DNA of 64,000 nucleotides from DATFQE01 sp963733845 (GCA_963733845.1 CAVTEM010000011.1:124001-188000); one strand, 5' to 3'. Counted from the first letter of the stretch, positions 42,761 to 52,209 are shown. Translations and numbers: made by a program. The notes: generated by a model not told the origin, from the sequence alone.

Positions 42761-43587
42761 CGGTCGGCGAGGCGCTGGCCCGCGGCGCCGCCGACCTGGA
42801 GGCGGCCGAGGTGGACACGCCCTCGGTGGACGCCGAGTGGCTGCTGGCCCAGACAACGGGCCTCGTGCGAAGCGAGCTCGCGGTCGAGCGCGCCCGCGAG
42901 CTCTCCGCCGACGAGGAGGCCGCGTTTCTCGGCGGACTCGAGCGCCGTGCGCGCCGCGAGCCGCTCGCCTACGTGCTCGGGGAGTGGGGGTTCCGCCGGC
43001 TGACGCTAGCGGTCGACTCGCGGGCGCTCGTGCCGAGGCCCGAGACCGAGGTCGTGGTCGAGCGCTGCCTGGCGCTCCTGACCGGGCTCGAGGAGCCGCG
43101 AGTGGTCGACGTCGGGGTCGGCTCGGGGGCGATCGCGCTGGCGATCGCGGACGAGCACCCGGGCGCCAGGGTTGTCGCGCTCGACAGCTCCGAGCCTGCC
43201 CTCGCCCTCGCCGAGGAGAACCGCCTCCGCGCAGGAGTCGACGGCCGCGTCCGCCTCGTCCACGGCGACCTGCTGTCGGGCATTCAGGGCCCGGTCGACC
43301 TCGTCGTCTCGAACCCGCCCTACGTGCCCGAGGACGAATGGGAGTCCCTGCAACCCGAGATCCGGCTCTACGAGCCGCGGGCCGCGCTGGTGGGCGAGGG
43401 TGTCGCCGCGGCGATCGCCCGCGACGCGCGGGCCGTGCTCGGCGCGGGGGGTTGGCTCGTGCTCGAAGCCGGCGACGGCCAGAGCGAGCAGCTGGCCGAG
43501 GCGCTCGAGCAGCTCGGCTACGAGGACGTCGCGGTCACGCACGACCTCGCCGGGCGCGAGCGCGTGGTGGAAGGACGGAGGCAATGA
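42757..43587 (+). CDS. prmC: Release factor glutamine methyltransferase
   Basis: Methylates the Gln of GGQ in release factors with SAM. The 276-aa protein has the N-terminal helical domain (EALARGAADLEAAEVDTPSVDAEWLL), YVLGEWGFRRLTLAVDSRALVPRPETE, the SAM loop VVDVGVGSGAIALAIA and the catalytic VVSNPPYVPEDE. It is sandwiched between prfA and tsaC with ATGA overlaps on both sides, a conserved arrangement. Confidence 0.95.
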   Translation: MTVGEALARGAADLEAAEVDTPSVDAEWLLAQTTGLVRSELAVERARELSADEEAAFLGGLERRARREPLAYVLGEWGFRRLTLAVDSRALVPRPETEVVVERCLALLTGLEEPRVVDVGVGSGAIALAIADEHPGARVVALDSSEPALALAEENRLRAGVDGRVRLVHGDLLSGIQGPVDLVVSNPPYVPEDEWESLQPEIRLYEPRAALVGEGVAAAIARDARAVLGAGGWLVLEAGDGQSEQLAEALEQLGYEDVAVTHDLAGRERVVEGRRQ

Positions 43588-44192
43588 TCGACGCAGCCGT
43601 CGCCGCGATTCGCTCGGGGAAGCCCGTCGTCTTCCCGGCCGACACGGTCTACGGCCTCGGCACGACGCCCTACAGCCCGGAGCCCGTCGAGCGGCTGGCA
43701 CGGTTGAAGAGCCGGGACATCTTCCAGCCCGTGGCTCTGATGACGGACACCGTCGACATGCTCTTCGAGTGCGTACCGGAGCTGCGCGGACGCTCGGGCG
43801 AGCTCGTCCGCGCTCTCCTGCCGGGCCCGTACACGCTCGTCCTGCCGAACCCGGGACGGCGCTACCGCTGGATGAGCGGGCTGCGCCCGGACACGATCGG
43901 TGTCCGCGTCCCCGTGCTGCGCGGCCCCGGAGCGGAGCTGCTGGCGCGGGTCGGCGCCCTCGCAGCCACGAGCGCCAACGTCCACGGAGGCGCCGACGCA
44001 CGGCGGCTCGAGGACGTGCCCGGCGCGAGATGCGCGATGCGGCCGCTGCGCGTCGTCGACGGGGGCGAGCTGCCCGGCACGGCCTCGACCGTTCTCGACC
44101 TCACCGGGCCGGAGCCGGTGGTGCTGCGCGAAGGCGCGGTTCCGGCTGCGGAAGCGCTCGAGCGAGCGGCCTCCGTAGCCGTCCGCAGCTGA
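43584..44192 (+). CDS. tsaC: L-threonylcarbamoyladenylate synthase
   Basis: Makes threonylcarbamoyl-AMP from threonine, bicarbonate and ATP for the tRNA t6A37 modification. The 202-aa YrdC-domain protein has SGKPVVFPADTVYGLGTTPY, LARLKSRDIFQPVALM (usually KxR.. with Lys and Arg), LLPGPYTLVLPNPGRRYRW, IGVRVPVLRGP and ATSANVHGG. It lacks the extra Sua5 domain, so TsaC-length. In the prfA-prmC-tsaC operon. Confidence 0.92.
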   Translation: MIDAAVAAIRSGKPVVFPADTVYGLGTTPYSPEPVERLARLKSRDIFQPVALMTDTVDMLFECVPELRGRSGELVRALLPGPYTLVLPNPGRRYRWMSGLRPDTIGVRVPVLRGPGAELLARVGALAATSANVHGGADARRLEDVPGARCAMRPLRVVDGGELPGTASTVLDLTGPEPVVLREGAVPAAEALERAASVAVRS

Positions 44193-44206
44193 TCCGGGCA
44201 CCGGAG

Positions 44207-44219
44207 TACGATGCGGGAC
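44207..44219 (+). promoter_or_regulatory. Leaderless-type -10 box of glyA
   Basis: TACGAT at 44207-44212, 7 nt, then ATG 44220. An in-frame ATG at 44211 overlaps this box and is therefore rejected as start. Confidence 0.5.
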
Positions 44220-45513
44220 ATGGCGGTCGCCCAGGAGACCCTCGAGCAACTGCGGCGCGCGGGGCTCGCCGAGCTCGACCCCGAGATCGCCGGTCTGCTC
44301 GGCAAGGAGCTCGAGCGCCAGCGCGGCCAGATCGAGCTGATCGCCTCCGAGAACTTCACCTGGCCGAGCGTCTTCGAGGCGGTCGGGTCGGTGCCGACGA
44401 ACAAGTACGCGGAGGGCTATCCCGGCCGGCGCTACTACGGGGGCTGCGAGATCGTCGACGAGATCGAGACGATCGCGATCGACCGCGCCAAGGAGCTCTT
44501 CGGCGCCGAGCACGCGAACGTGCAGCCGCACGCAGGCGCGCAGACGAACATGGCGGTCTACATGGCCGTTCTGAAGCCGGGCGACACGATCCTGTCGCTC
44601 GAGCTCGCGCACGGCGGCCACCTGACGCACGGCCTCAAGGTCAACTTCTCCGGGCCGGCTGTACACGATCGCCCACTACGGCGTCTCGCGCGAGACGAAC
44701 ATGGTCGACTACGACGAGGTGCTCGCGCTCGCGAAGGAGCACCGGCCGCGGCTGATCGTCTGCGGCGGCTCGGCGTACCCGCGCACGGTCGAGGCCGACC
44801 GCTTCCGCGAGATCGCCGACGAGGTCGGAGCCATGCTCCTGTGCGACATGGCCCACTTCGCCGGGCTCGTCGCCGCAGGCCTGCACCCGAGCCCCGTGCC
44901 CCACTGCGACTTCGTCACCTCGACGACGCACAAGACGCTCGCCGGCCCGCGCGCGGGCTTCATCCTCTGCCGCGAGGAGCACGCCCAGGCGGTCGACCGC
45001 GCCGTCTTCCCGGGGATGCAGGGCGGCCCGCTGATGCACACGATCGCGGCCAAGGCCGCGTGCTTCCGGATCGCCTCCACCGAGGCCTTCCGCGACTACC
45101 AGCGCCAGGTGCGCGCGAACGCCGACACGCTCGCGGAGACCGTGCAGGAGGGCGGGATCGACGTCCTCACCGGCGGCACCGACACGCACCTGCTCCAGCT
45201 CGACCTCCGCAGCACGCAGTGGACGGGCAAGGACGCGGAGGAGCGGCTGCACGAGGTCGCGTTGACCGTCAACCGCAACACCGTCCCCTTCGACGAGCGG
45301 CCGCCGACCGTCGCGTCGGGAATCCGGCTGGGCACGCCCGCCGCGACGATGCGCGGCTTCGACGAGGACGACTTCCGCGAGGTGGGGCGGATCATCGTCG
45401 AGGCTCTCGGCGACTCGCCGGATCTCGGCGGGCTCCGCGGCCGCGCCGAGGAGCTCTGCCGCAAGCGTCCGCTCTATCCCGGCTTCAGCGGCTACACGAC
45501 CTACGAGGCGTAG
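44220..45513 (+). CDS. glyA: Serine hydroxymethyltransferase (one frameshift)
   Basis: PLP enzyme converting serine and tetrahydrofolate to glycine and methylene-THF. ATG 44220 gives MAVAQETLEQLRRAGL; conserved IELIASENFTWPSV, NKYAEGYPGRRYYGGCE and QPHAGAQTNMAVY follow. One extra base near 44656 breaks NFSG from RLYTIAHYGVSRETNMVDYDEV. The PLP lysine is in VTSTTHKTLAGPRAGFI, and the end reads RPLYPGFSGYTTYEA. Repaired length about 431 aa, normal (about 420). The shift is almost surely an indel error in an essential gene. Confidence 0.94.
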
Positions 45514-45515
45514 GG

Positions 45516-46157
45516 GTGGCGGTCGCGACCGAGCAGGTGATCGAGGTCCGGCACCCGCTGGTGCAGCACAAGCTCTCGTACCTGCGTCAGCAGGACACGC
45601 CGACCGTCCACTTCCGCAAGATCGCGAACGAGGTCACGCTGCTCCTGACCTACGAGGCCACCAAGGACTTCCCGACCGAGGACGTCGAGATCGAGACGCC
45701 GCTCGAGAAGACCATCGTGCAGCGCATCTCGGGCAAGAAGGTGGCGGTCTGCCCGGTGCTGCGGGCCGGCATGGGGATGCTCGACGGCGTCCTGTCGCTC
45801 GTCTCGGGCGCGCGGGTCGGCTTCATCGGCCTGTACCGCGACGAGGAGACGCTCGAGCCGGTCGAGTACTACGTGAAGCTGCCGTCGGACCTGGCCGACC
45901 GCGACGCGATCGTCCTCGACCCGATGCTCGCGACCGGGAACTCGAGCGCGGCCGCGATCGCGAAGGTCAAGGACGCGGGCGCGCGAACGGTCACGCTCGT
46001 CACGCTCGTCTCGGCGCCCGAGGGCATCGAGCGCGTGCACTCCGAGCACCCGGACGTCCGCATCGTCACCGCGGCGATCGACCGTGGCCTGAACGAGAAG
46101 GGCTACATCGTCCCGGGTCTCGGGGACGCGGGCGACCGCCTCTACGGCACTCGCTGA
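45516..46157 (+). CDS. upp: Uracil phosphoribosyltransferase
   Basis: Salvages uracil to UMP with PRPP. The 213-aa protein from GTG 45516, two nt behind the glyA stop, shows VIEVRHPLVQHKLSYLRQQD, the VCPVLRAGMGMLDGVL stretch, the PRPP-binding DAIVLDPMLATGNSSAAAI and the C-terminal uracil loop YIVPGLGDAGDRLYGT. Length and motifs are standard. Likely co-transcribed with glyA. Confidence 0.95.
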   Translation: MAVATEQVIEVRHPLVQHKLSYLRQQDTPTVHFRKIANEVTLLLTYEATKDFPTEDVEIETPLEKTIVQRISGKKVAVCPVLRAGMGMLDGVLSLVSGARVGFIGLYRDEETLEPVEYYVKLPSDLADRDAIVLDPMLATGNSSAAAIAKVKDAGARTVTLVTLVSAPEGIERVHSEHPDVRIVTAAIDRGLNEKGYIVPGLGDAGDRLYGTR

Positions 46158-46159
46158 AC

Positions 46160-46546
46160 GTGGACACCGAGGCTGCCGCACGTCGCTGGGCGGACGTGTG
46201 GAGGCGCGCGTGGCCGCAGCGTGATGCGGACGCGATCGTCGCGCTCTATGCCGATGGTGCGCGGTACCGGGCGCTGGCGTTTCGGGAGGCGGAGACCGCC
46301 CGCAGCTACCTCGACCGCGTCTTCGCCGAGGAGACCGAGATCGAGTGCTGGTTCGCCGACCCGATCGTGAGCGGCAACCGCGCCGCAGTGGAGTGGTGGG
46401 GCAGCTGGGTCGAGGACGGCACGCCGCTCACGCTCGCGGGGACGACCGTGCTGAGCTTCGACGCCGACGGCCTGGTGGTCGACCACCGCGACTACTGGAA
46501 CGAGGTCGAGCGGCGCGAGCCGCCCTACGCGGGGTGGTCGCGCTAG
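46160..46546 (+). CDS. SnoaL-like (NTF2 fold) protein
   Basis: A 128-aa protein from GTG 46160 with the NTF2/SnoaL pattern: WADVWRRAWPQRDADAIVAL, YADGARYRALAFRE, FAEETEIECWFADPIVSGNR, AAVEWWGSWVEDGTPLTLAG, LSFDADGLVVDHRDYWNEVE. Family members are isomerases, hydrolases or ligand-binding proteins; no substrate can be assigned. Starts two nt after upp and may be the last gene of that unit. Confidence 0.8.
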   Translation: MDTEAAARRWADVWRRAWPQRDADAIVALYADGARYRALAFREAETARSYLDRVFAEETEIECWFADPIVSGNRAAVEWWGSWVEDGTPLTLAGTTVLSFDADGLVVDHRDYWNEVERREPPYAGWSR

Positions 46547-47196
46547 CTGGCACCCGCCGAGACCTTCGCAGTCCTGCCAGGATGCGAGACTGCCGCCGCA
46601 AGGAGCACACCGCCGACCGCCAGCCAGCGAGTCTTCGCTCGGCGGCCTCGTCGACCGGGGTCGGCACGACGGTCAACGCAGACGGCGGGGTCGGGATCGA
46701 CGTCGCCGAGCGGTCGGGTACATCCGGCGTTGCAGACCATCACCGAGTAGTAACCGGGCGCGGAGGTCGCGTGGCGCGACGAGGAAGCCGCGAGCTCGCC
46801 ATCGTCACGTTCGACTCTCCGCCTCCCTCGAGCCGACGACGCGCCCGACGCGAGCACGGTTCGGCGCGCCGAGCGTCCACCAGATCTAACCCGGCAGATG
46901 CATCGACGTCGCGCCTCTCCACTGATCGGAGATAGTCGAAGCCGCGAAGCAGGTAGACGTAGGACGGGTCGTCGTGGTCTCGCCAACATGACGCTCGCGC
47001 TCGCCTGCACCTCGCCGAACCGACGCGGGCGCTAGTACGATCGAGCTGGTTGCTCTGTCCCCAGACCGTCTCCGTCGCGGCCGGCGCCGGCGCTCGACGC
47101 AGGGCGGACGATGCCGATCGCCGAAACTGCCCGCGCCGAAGCGCATCGCCGTCGTTTACGCTGCCGGGCCCGTGGAGAGCAGATCCTAGGCGGCGC
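46547..47196. other. 650 bp without a supported gene
   Basis: No frame in this stretch looks like a conserved protein. Minus-strand fragments with somewhat protein-like composition (DPSYVYLLRGFDYLRS near 46930-46980; KTRWLAVGGVLLAAAVSHPG near 46560-46620) lie in different contexts and may be remnants or chance. A short inverted repeat GCAGTC/GACTGC is at about 46569-46592. No tRNA-like cloverleaf was recognised. It separates the upp unit from the minus-strand polysaccharide operon. Confidence 0.5.
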
Positions 47197-48315
47197 TCAG
47201 GCCGAGCGCGGAGAGGCGACCAGCCCGGGCCGGCGCATCGCCTCGAGCCACACGCTTCGTGCCTCCTCGCGCGTCGCGTTCGCCGACAGCCGCTCGGCCA
47301 CCCACGCAGCGCCTGCGATCGACGCCTCGCCCTCGATCGGGGCGATGCCCTGGTGGTGCTCCGCGCCGAGCTCCTCGCCGGGGGCGATCAGCACCTCGTT
47401 CAGCGTCTCGCCGCGGCGGATTCCGAGCAGGTCGATTGCCGGCGCGCCCTCGCGGCCTGCCTGCGTCCAGATCCTGCTCGCCAGCTCGCCGACCGTCAGG
47501 ACGGTCGGCTCCGAAGCCGTGGCCAGGCGGACGCCCTCGCCGGCGAGGAGCGCGCCGTGAGCGGCCAGGGTGGCCGCGTGTGCCTTCGTGATCCAGAAGC
47601 GCGTCATGCCCGTGTCCGTGACGGTCAACGGCACGTTCGCGCGGGCCTGCGCCAGGAAGAGCTCGGACGCGCTGCCCGCCGAGCCGAGCACGTTGACGAA
47701 CCGCACGGCGACCCGCTCGCCGCCGGCCCGGCCGGCGTAGGCGGTCAGCTGCTCCATGAAGCGCTTCGTGCGGCCGTAGAAGCTGGCAGCGAGCGCGGCC
47801 TTGTCGGTCGAGGCGACGACGACGGTGTCCACGCCGGCCGCCTCCGCGGCGCGCAGCAGCGACCAGCTGCCGTGCAGGTTGTTGTCGACGAACTCGTCCG
47901 GGTAGACCTCGGCCCAGTCGACGTGCTTGTACGCGGCGAGGTGGAAGACGACGTCCGGGCGCGCGCGCGCCAGCTCGCGTGCGAGGCGCTCGCCGTCGCG
48001 GATGTCGCACAGCACGTGGGAGACCCGCTCGAGCACGTCGGCCGGCCGCCCTCGGCGGTCGGTGATCAGCGAGCCCTCGTGGCCGTCGACCACCGTGACG
48101 TGCTCCGGCCGGAAGCCGAGCAGGAACGAAGTCAGCTCCCGCCCGATCGACCCGCCGCCCCCGGTCAGCAGTACGCGCCGGCCGCCGAAGCGCTCCTGCA
48201 GCTCGAGCAGCGCGGGCACCGGGTCGCTCCGCCCCAGGACGCCCTGCCAGTCGAAGTCGTCCACCGGCACGCGCGGCACGGCCGCGCGCAGCGGCGCACG
48301 CGCCTGGGTCCACAA
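47197..48315 (-). CDS. CapD-like nucleotide-sugar dehydratase/epimerase (extended SDR)
   Basis: Polysaccharide-biosynthesis SDR of about 372 aa (TTG 48315 if free-standing), similar to UDP-GlcNAc 4,6-dehydratase/CapD C-terminal domains. NAD site GRRVLLTGGGGSIGRELTSF, then HLAAYKHVDWAE, VVASTDKAALAAS and catalytic Tyr-x3-Lys in FYGRTKRFME. The pattern STDKA is diagnostic for this family. It makes 4-keto-6-deoxy sugar nucleotides. The preceding TIM-barrel frame has no stop before this one; a one-base shift near 48320 would fuse the two (see findings). Last gene of the minus-strand sugar operon. Confidence 0.82.
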   Translation of the reverse strand: MWTQARAPLRAAVPRVPVDDFDWQGVLGRSDPVPALLELQERFGGRRVLLTGGGGSIGRELTSFLLGFRPEHVTVVDGHEGSLITDRRGRPADVLERVSHVLCDIRDGERLARELARARPDVVFHLAAYKHVDWAEVYPDEFVDNNLHGSWSLLRAAEAAGVDTVVVASTDKAALAASFYGRTKRFMEQLTAYAGRAGGERVAVRFVNVLGSAGSASELFLAQARANVPLTVTDTGMTRFWITKAHAATLAAHGALLAGEGVRLATASEPTVLTVGELASRIWTQAGREGAPAIDLLGIRRGETLNEVLIAPGEELGAEHHQGIAPIEGEASIAGAAWVAERLSANATREEARSVWLEAMRRPGLVASPRSA

Positions 48316-49183
48316 CGGCCCGCTCCAGCGCCCGGTAGCCGGCCTTCATGTCCACCGAGCGGAGGTGGTCCGGCTCTGCGATCTCCGCCACGACGTGCGG
48401 AACCAGCTCGACGATGCGCCGTACGACCGGGTCGAGGTCGAGCTCGCCGCGGCCGTAGGGGAGACCCTCGCCCAGCAGGCCGTGCGCGTCCGAGACGTGC
48501 GCGACCTCCGCGTGCGGACCGAGCTCCTCGACGTAGCGCGCCAGGTCGAGCCCGTCGTCGGAGGCGAGTCCGAACAGCGTCGGGTAGCAGGCGGCGAAGG
48601 AGCGGAAGAGGCCGGCGTGCGATGTGTCGAGCGTGAAGCGCAGCTTCGGGACGCGCTCGCGCCAGTGGAGGAGGTCGCGCCAGTGCCCGCCGATCGGCGA
48701 GAGGAAGACGCCGCCGGTGCGCATCCGCAGCACGGGCGGCACGTTCTCGATCAGCGGCGTGACGCCCCGCGCGAGGCAGGTGTCGGCGTAGAAGCGCAGG
48801 AAACGCTCGACGGCTTCCTCGTCGAGCGCGCGGTCGAACTCGTCGGGCGACTGCGGGACGAACAGGTGCAGGGTCAGTACCGGCGAGCCGACGGCGGCGG
48901 CGAACTCCGCACTCCGCTCGAGGCCGGTGCGCGCTTCGTCGTTCAGGCGGTCGACGGAGACGAACGCGCCGCTCGGCCAGGCCAGAGGAGCCTCGGCCGT
49001 AACGACCATGTCCAGGCCCTCCAATGCGCGCTGCGAGACCTCGATCGCGCGCGCCAGGGCGCTCTCCGACGCGACGTGGGCGGTGTTCAGGCCGAGCTCG
49101 ATCCCGTGCCAGGGGCCGCCCTCCAGGCGGTCGGCGAGCTGGTCAGCCTCGGGCGCGGACTTGAGCAGAAAGCCAGTCGACAT
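48316..49183 (-). CDS. Sugar phosphate isomerase/epimerase-like TIM-barrel protein
   Basis: About 289 aa from ATG 49183 (MSTGFLLKSAPEADQLADRL), with GAGGAGG 11 nt upstream. Xylose-isomerase-like TIM barrel with probable metal ligands in PLIENVPP, FTLDTSHAGLF, EVAHVSDAHGLLGEG and VAEIAEPDH. Usually such proteins isomerise sugars or sugar acids; substrate unknown. The start overlaps the end of the upstream epimerase by 41 nt. No in-frame stop occurs where the family normally ends (YRALERA, about 48325); sequence after that belongs to the dehydratase in another frame. Confidence 0.72.
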
Positions 49184-50023
49184 AGATCGGTACAGCCTCC
49201 TCGAGCGGACGGACGTCGAAGGGTAGCCACCGGCTTCCGCCCTCGGCTTACTACCCGCGTAGCTCTCGTTCTCGCCCGGAGCCAGCGTCCCTCCGGGAGT
49301 CTCGATCGGCACCGGCTCGCCGACGGCCCCGACGACCAGCTCGGCCGCGCGGCGCAGCGAGGCCGGGCGGCCGCTCGCGAGCGTGACGGTCTCGTTCCAC
49401 GCGCCGTCGCGCGCGATCGCCTCGAGCGCGGGTACGACGTCGTCGACGTACACGAAGTCACGCGTGCGCTCGGGGTCGCCCTCGATCACGATCGGCCGGC
49501 CGGCGAGGGCGTTCCCGGCGAAGCGCGCGATCGCACCGGTGGCTCCCTCCGCGGCCACCTGGCCAGGCCCGAACACCGAGGTCAGGCGGACGACGGTGGC
49601 GGCCGCCGGGTGCAGGCGGCACGCGTACTCGCCCAGGCGCTTGGAGAGCGCGTAGACGTCGGGCGGCGGCTCCACGGCCGCCCGGATCGTCGACGGGTAG
49701 ACGAGGCCGGCACCGTGGGCGGCGCAGGCCTCGAGCAGGTTCACGGTCGTGCCCGCGTTCTCGCGGATCGCCCGCACGGGGTCCTCGCGCGCACGCGCGG
49801 GGTCGGGGATGCCGGCGAAATGCAGGACCGCCTCGCACCCGGCGACGAGGTCGCGGACCTCGCGGCTGCCGGAGTCGAGCTCGATCGCGTCGAGGCCGGC
49901 TGCGCTCGCCCGCTTCGCCCCGCCCGGCCGGGCGACCGCGACGACCTCGTGACCCTGCTCGCGCAGCAGGACCGTCGTGCGCCACCCGAGGAACCCGGTC
50001 GCGCCCGTGACCAGCAGCTTCAT
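49143..50023 (-). CDS. NAD-dependent sugar epimerase/dehydratase (one frameshift)
   Basis: Extended SDR of about 293 aa from ATG 50023: MKLLVTGATGFLGWRTTVLL (NAD loop), AVLHFAGIPDPARA, catalytic DVYALSKRLGEY (Tyr-x3-Lys), VVRLTSVFGPGQ, ERTRDFVYVDDVV. Near 49222 the frame must shift; the following frame gives PFDVRPLEEAVPIYVDWLSA and ends at 49143, the expected C-terminus for this family. Substrate is a nucleotide sugar, unspecified. ATG overlaps the previous stop. Without the shift the frame runs on into the next gene, which could mislead gene callers. Confidence 0.82.
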
Positions 50024-50856
50024 CTCGAGGCCGACTCCAAGTAGTCGGCGACGCGGTGCCGGTAATCGAACGGGGAGGCGTAGGTGCACGTCGGCGTCCC
50101 GCTCGTGGGCTCGCCCCGCACGAGGGCGGCCACGTCGCCAACCGTCACCGTCTCGGCGACGACGTTCGCGACTCCCGCGCCGGCATCGAGGAGGATGCGC
50201 GCCGTGTCCTCGACGTGGACGACGCCGATCGTGGCCGAAGGGTCGTCGATCGTCAGCTCCGAGCCCGTCGCGGCGAGCTGGCGGAACTTGTCGACGACGG
50301 TCTGTGACTCCGGGCGCGAGTGCTCGACGGGGCTGGGCCCGTAGACGATCCCGAGCCGCAGGGTCGCGAGCTCGAATCCGGCGCGTTCTGCGTTCATCCG
50401 GAGCACCTGCTCGCCGTAGATCTTCGAGAGGTGGGCCAGGTCGTCCTGCGCGCCGTAGGGCTGGTCGGCGCCGATCTCGCCCGCCAGGCGCGGGCCGCCG
50501 CCGTACACGTGCAAGGAGCTGCCGAAAACGACGAACGTCTCCCGCGGAACCGACTCGGCGACGAGCCTTGCGCCCGTGAGGTTCGTCTGCTCGGTGTAGT
50601 CGGGCTCGGCCACCGACAGCGGCCGGCTCGCCTGCGAGGCGAGGAAGACGAGGCGGTCGAAGCCCTCTCCGAGCAGCGACTCGACCGCGGAGCGATCGCG
50701 GATGTCCACCGTCTCGATGCGCGTATCGAGCCCGGCAACCTGCTCGCGGTCGGTCGCGTACCAGTTGTCCGCGAGCACGACCTCGTCGCCGCGTGCCAGC
50801 GCCTGCCTGGCGACCTCGCCGCCGACGTAGCCGGCGCCGAGCACGAGGGTCCGCAC
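50020..50856 (-). CDS. NAD-dependent epimerase/dehydratase homologue with altered catalytic motif
   Basis: A 278-aa SDR from GTG 50856. NAD loop VRTLVLGAGYVGGEVARQAL, then DIRDRSAVESLLG, ETFVVFGSSLHVYGGG and LRLGIVYGPSPVEHS. The usual Tyr-x3-Lys reads AHLSK (then IYGEQ), so the catalytic Tyr is replaced by Ala at the expected position. It may use the shifted Tyr in IYGE or have a binding role. Start overlaps the dehydrogenase stop (TAGTG); its stop overlaps the next gene. Function within nucleotide-sugar synthesis inferred from context. Confidence 0.78.
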   Translation of the reverse strand: MRTLVLGAGYVGGEVARQALARGDEVVLADNWYATDREQVAGLDTRIETVDIRDRSAVESLLGEGFDRLVFLASQASRPLSVAEPDYTEQTNLTGARLVAESVPRETFVVFGSSLHVYGGGPRLAGEIGADQPYGAQDDLAHLSKIYGEQVLRMNAERAGFELATLRLGIVYGPSPVEHSRPESQTVVDKFRQLAATGSELTIDDPSATIGVVHVEDTARILLDAGAGVANVVAETVTVGDVAALVRGEPTSGTPTCTYASPFDYRHRVADYLESASR

Positions 50857-52163
50857 TAGATCGAGTGGACGTTCGGTCCCGGCGGGACCAGGTTGCGCGT
50901 GTCCACGACCAGCTTCGCGTGCTCCCAGTGCGGCTGCTCGACGAACTCGCGGTGCGGCGTGAGGACGACGACGCAGTCGGCGGCGCGAACCTCGTCCTCC
51001 GACCACTCGACCGTCTCGTGGCGGGTGCCCTCGAGGTCGACGAACTCCACCCACGGGTCGCAGTAGCGGACGTCACCGCCGCGCGAGACCAGCTGGTTCA
51101 TCACCTCGAGGCTCGGCGACTCGCGCGTGTCGTGCACGTTGCCCTTGTACGCCATCCCGAGCAGGAGCAGCCGGGCGCCCTTGATCGGTAGCCCGTGGTC
51201 GTTGAGCGCGTCGCTGACCTTCTGTACGACGTGCAGCGGCATGCGTGCGTTGATCTCGTGCGCGGCCTCGATCAGCTGGGCCGCGTAGCCGTACTCGCGG
51301 AGCCGCCAGGCGAGGAAGTGGGGGACGACGGGGATGCAGTCGCCGCCGAGGCCCGGGCCCGGGAAGTGGGGGAGGAAGCCGAACGGCTTGCTCGAGGCCG
51401 CCTCGATCACCTCCCACGGCGAGATCCCGAGCCGGTCGCACATGAGCGCCAGCTCGTTGGCGAGCGCGATGTTGACCGCGCGGAAGGTGTTCTCGTGCAG
51501 CTTGGCCGTCTCGGCGACCATCGGCCGCGAGACCGGGATGACCACGTCGACGATCTGGCGGTACAGCAGCTCCGTGCGGCGCAGGCACTCCTCGGTCACT
51601 CCGGCGACGAGCTTGGGCGTGTTCTGGATCGTGAACACACCGTTCCCGGGGTCGACGCGCTCCGGCGCGTAACCCAGGAAGAAGTCCTGGCCGACCTTCG
51701 CGCCCGTCCGCTCGAGGATCGGCTGCACGATCTCCTCGGTCGTACCCGGGTAGGTCGTCGACTGGAGCACGATCAGCTGCCCGGGCCGCAGGTTGGCGGC
51801 CACCGACTCGGCGGCCGAGACGATGTACTGGACGTCTGGAGTCCGCGTCTTCGAGAGCGGCGTCGGCACACAGATCGTCAGCGCGTCGAGCTCCTGCACG
51901 GCCGAGTAGTCGCTGGACGCGCTCAGCGCGCCCTCGAGCCCGTCGTAACGGGCCTCGGGGACGTCCACCAGGTACGACTGCTTGTCGCGCACCGCCTGGA
52001 CGCGCTCCTCGTTCAGGTCGATCCCCGTGACGTCGAAGCCGGCCTCCGCGAAGGACATCGCGAGCGGCAGCCCGGCATAGCCGAGGCCGACGATGCCCAC
52101 GCAGGCCTCGCGCGTGGCGATGCGCTCGTCGAAGTCGGTCCGTGGAGAAACGGCTTGAGCCAA
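50856..52163 (-). CDS. UDP-sugar 6-dehydrogenase (WecC/WbpA-type nucleotide sugar dehydrogenase)
   Basis: Oxidises a UDP-hexose(amine) C6 to the uronate with NAD. About 435 aa: VGIVGLGYAGLPLAMSFAEA (NAD loop), CVPTPLSKTRTPDV, QSTTYPGTTEE, FLGYAPERVDPGN (typical of UDP-GlcNAc/ManNAc types rather than UDP-Glc), ETAKLHENTFRAVNIALANE and the catalytic Cys in GPGLGGDCIPV. TTG 52163 is preferred: TAGCAT lies 10 nt upstream on the minus strand. Earlier in-frame starts would reach into the divergent transferase gene. First gene of the minus operon. Confidence 0.9.
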   Translation of the reverse strand: MAQAVSPRTDFDERIATREACVGIVGLGYAGLPLAMSFAEAGFDVTGIDLNEERVQAVRDKQSYLVDVPEARYDGLEGALSASSDYSAVQELDALTICVPTPLSKTRTPDVQYIVSAAESVAANLRPGQLIVLQSTTYPGTTEEIVQPILERTGAKVGQDFFLGYAPERVDPGNGVFTIQNTPKLVAGVTEECLRRTELLYRQIVDVVIPVSRPMVAETAKLHENTFRAVNIALANELALMCDRLGISPWEVIEAASSKPFGFLPHFPGPGLGGDCIPVVPHFLAWRLREYGYAAQLIEAAHEINARMPLHVVQKVSDALNDHGLPIKGARLLLLGMAYKGNVHDTRESPSLEVMNQLVSRGGDVRYCDPWVEFVDLEGTRHETVEWSEDEVRAADCVVVLTPHREFVEQPHWEHAKLVVDTRNLVPPGPNVHSI

Positions 52164-52209
52164 GACGGCGGCGATGCTAGCAGCGGCCTCCGCTGCTATA
52201 ACCGCCCGC

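Noticed and set aside
46543..47010. A 155-aa minus-strand protein in the gap after the SnoaL gene
   Set aside because: Arg/Ala/Ser-rich composition, no ribosome site or -10 box, no recognisable domain.
47186..51076. A 3.9-kb open frame on the minus strand that could be read as one 1296-aa multidomain protein
   Set aside because: It stitches together real segments of two genes (epimerase and TIM barrel) with out-of-frame shadows of the other two. The epimerase's true C-terminus lies in another frame, and high GC removes stop codons by chance.
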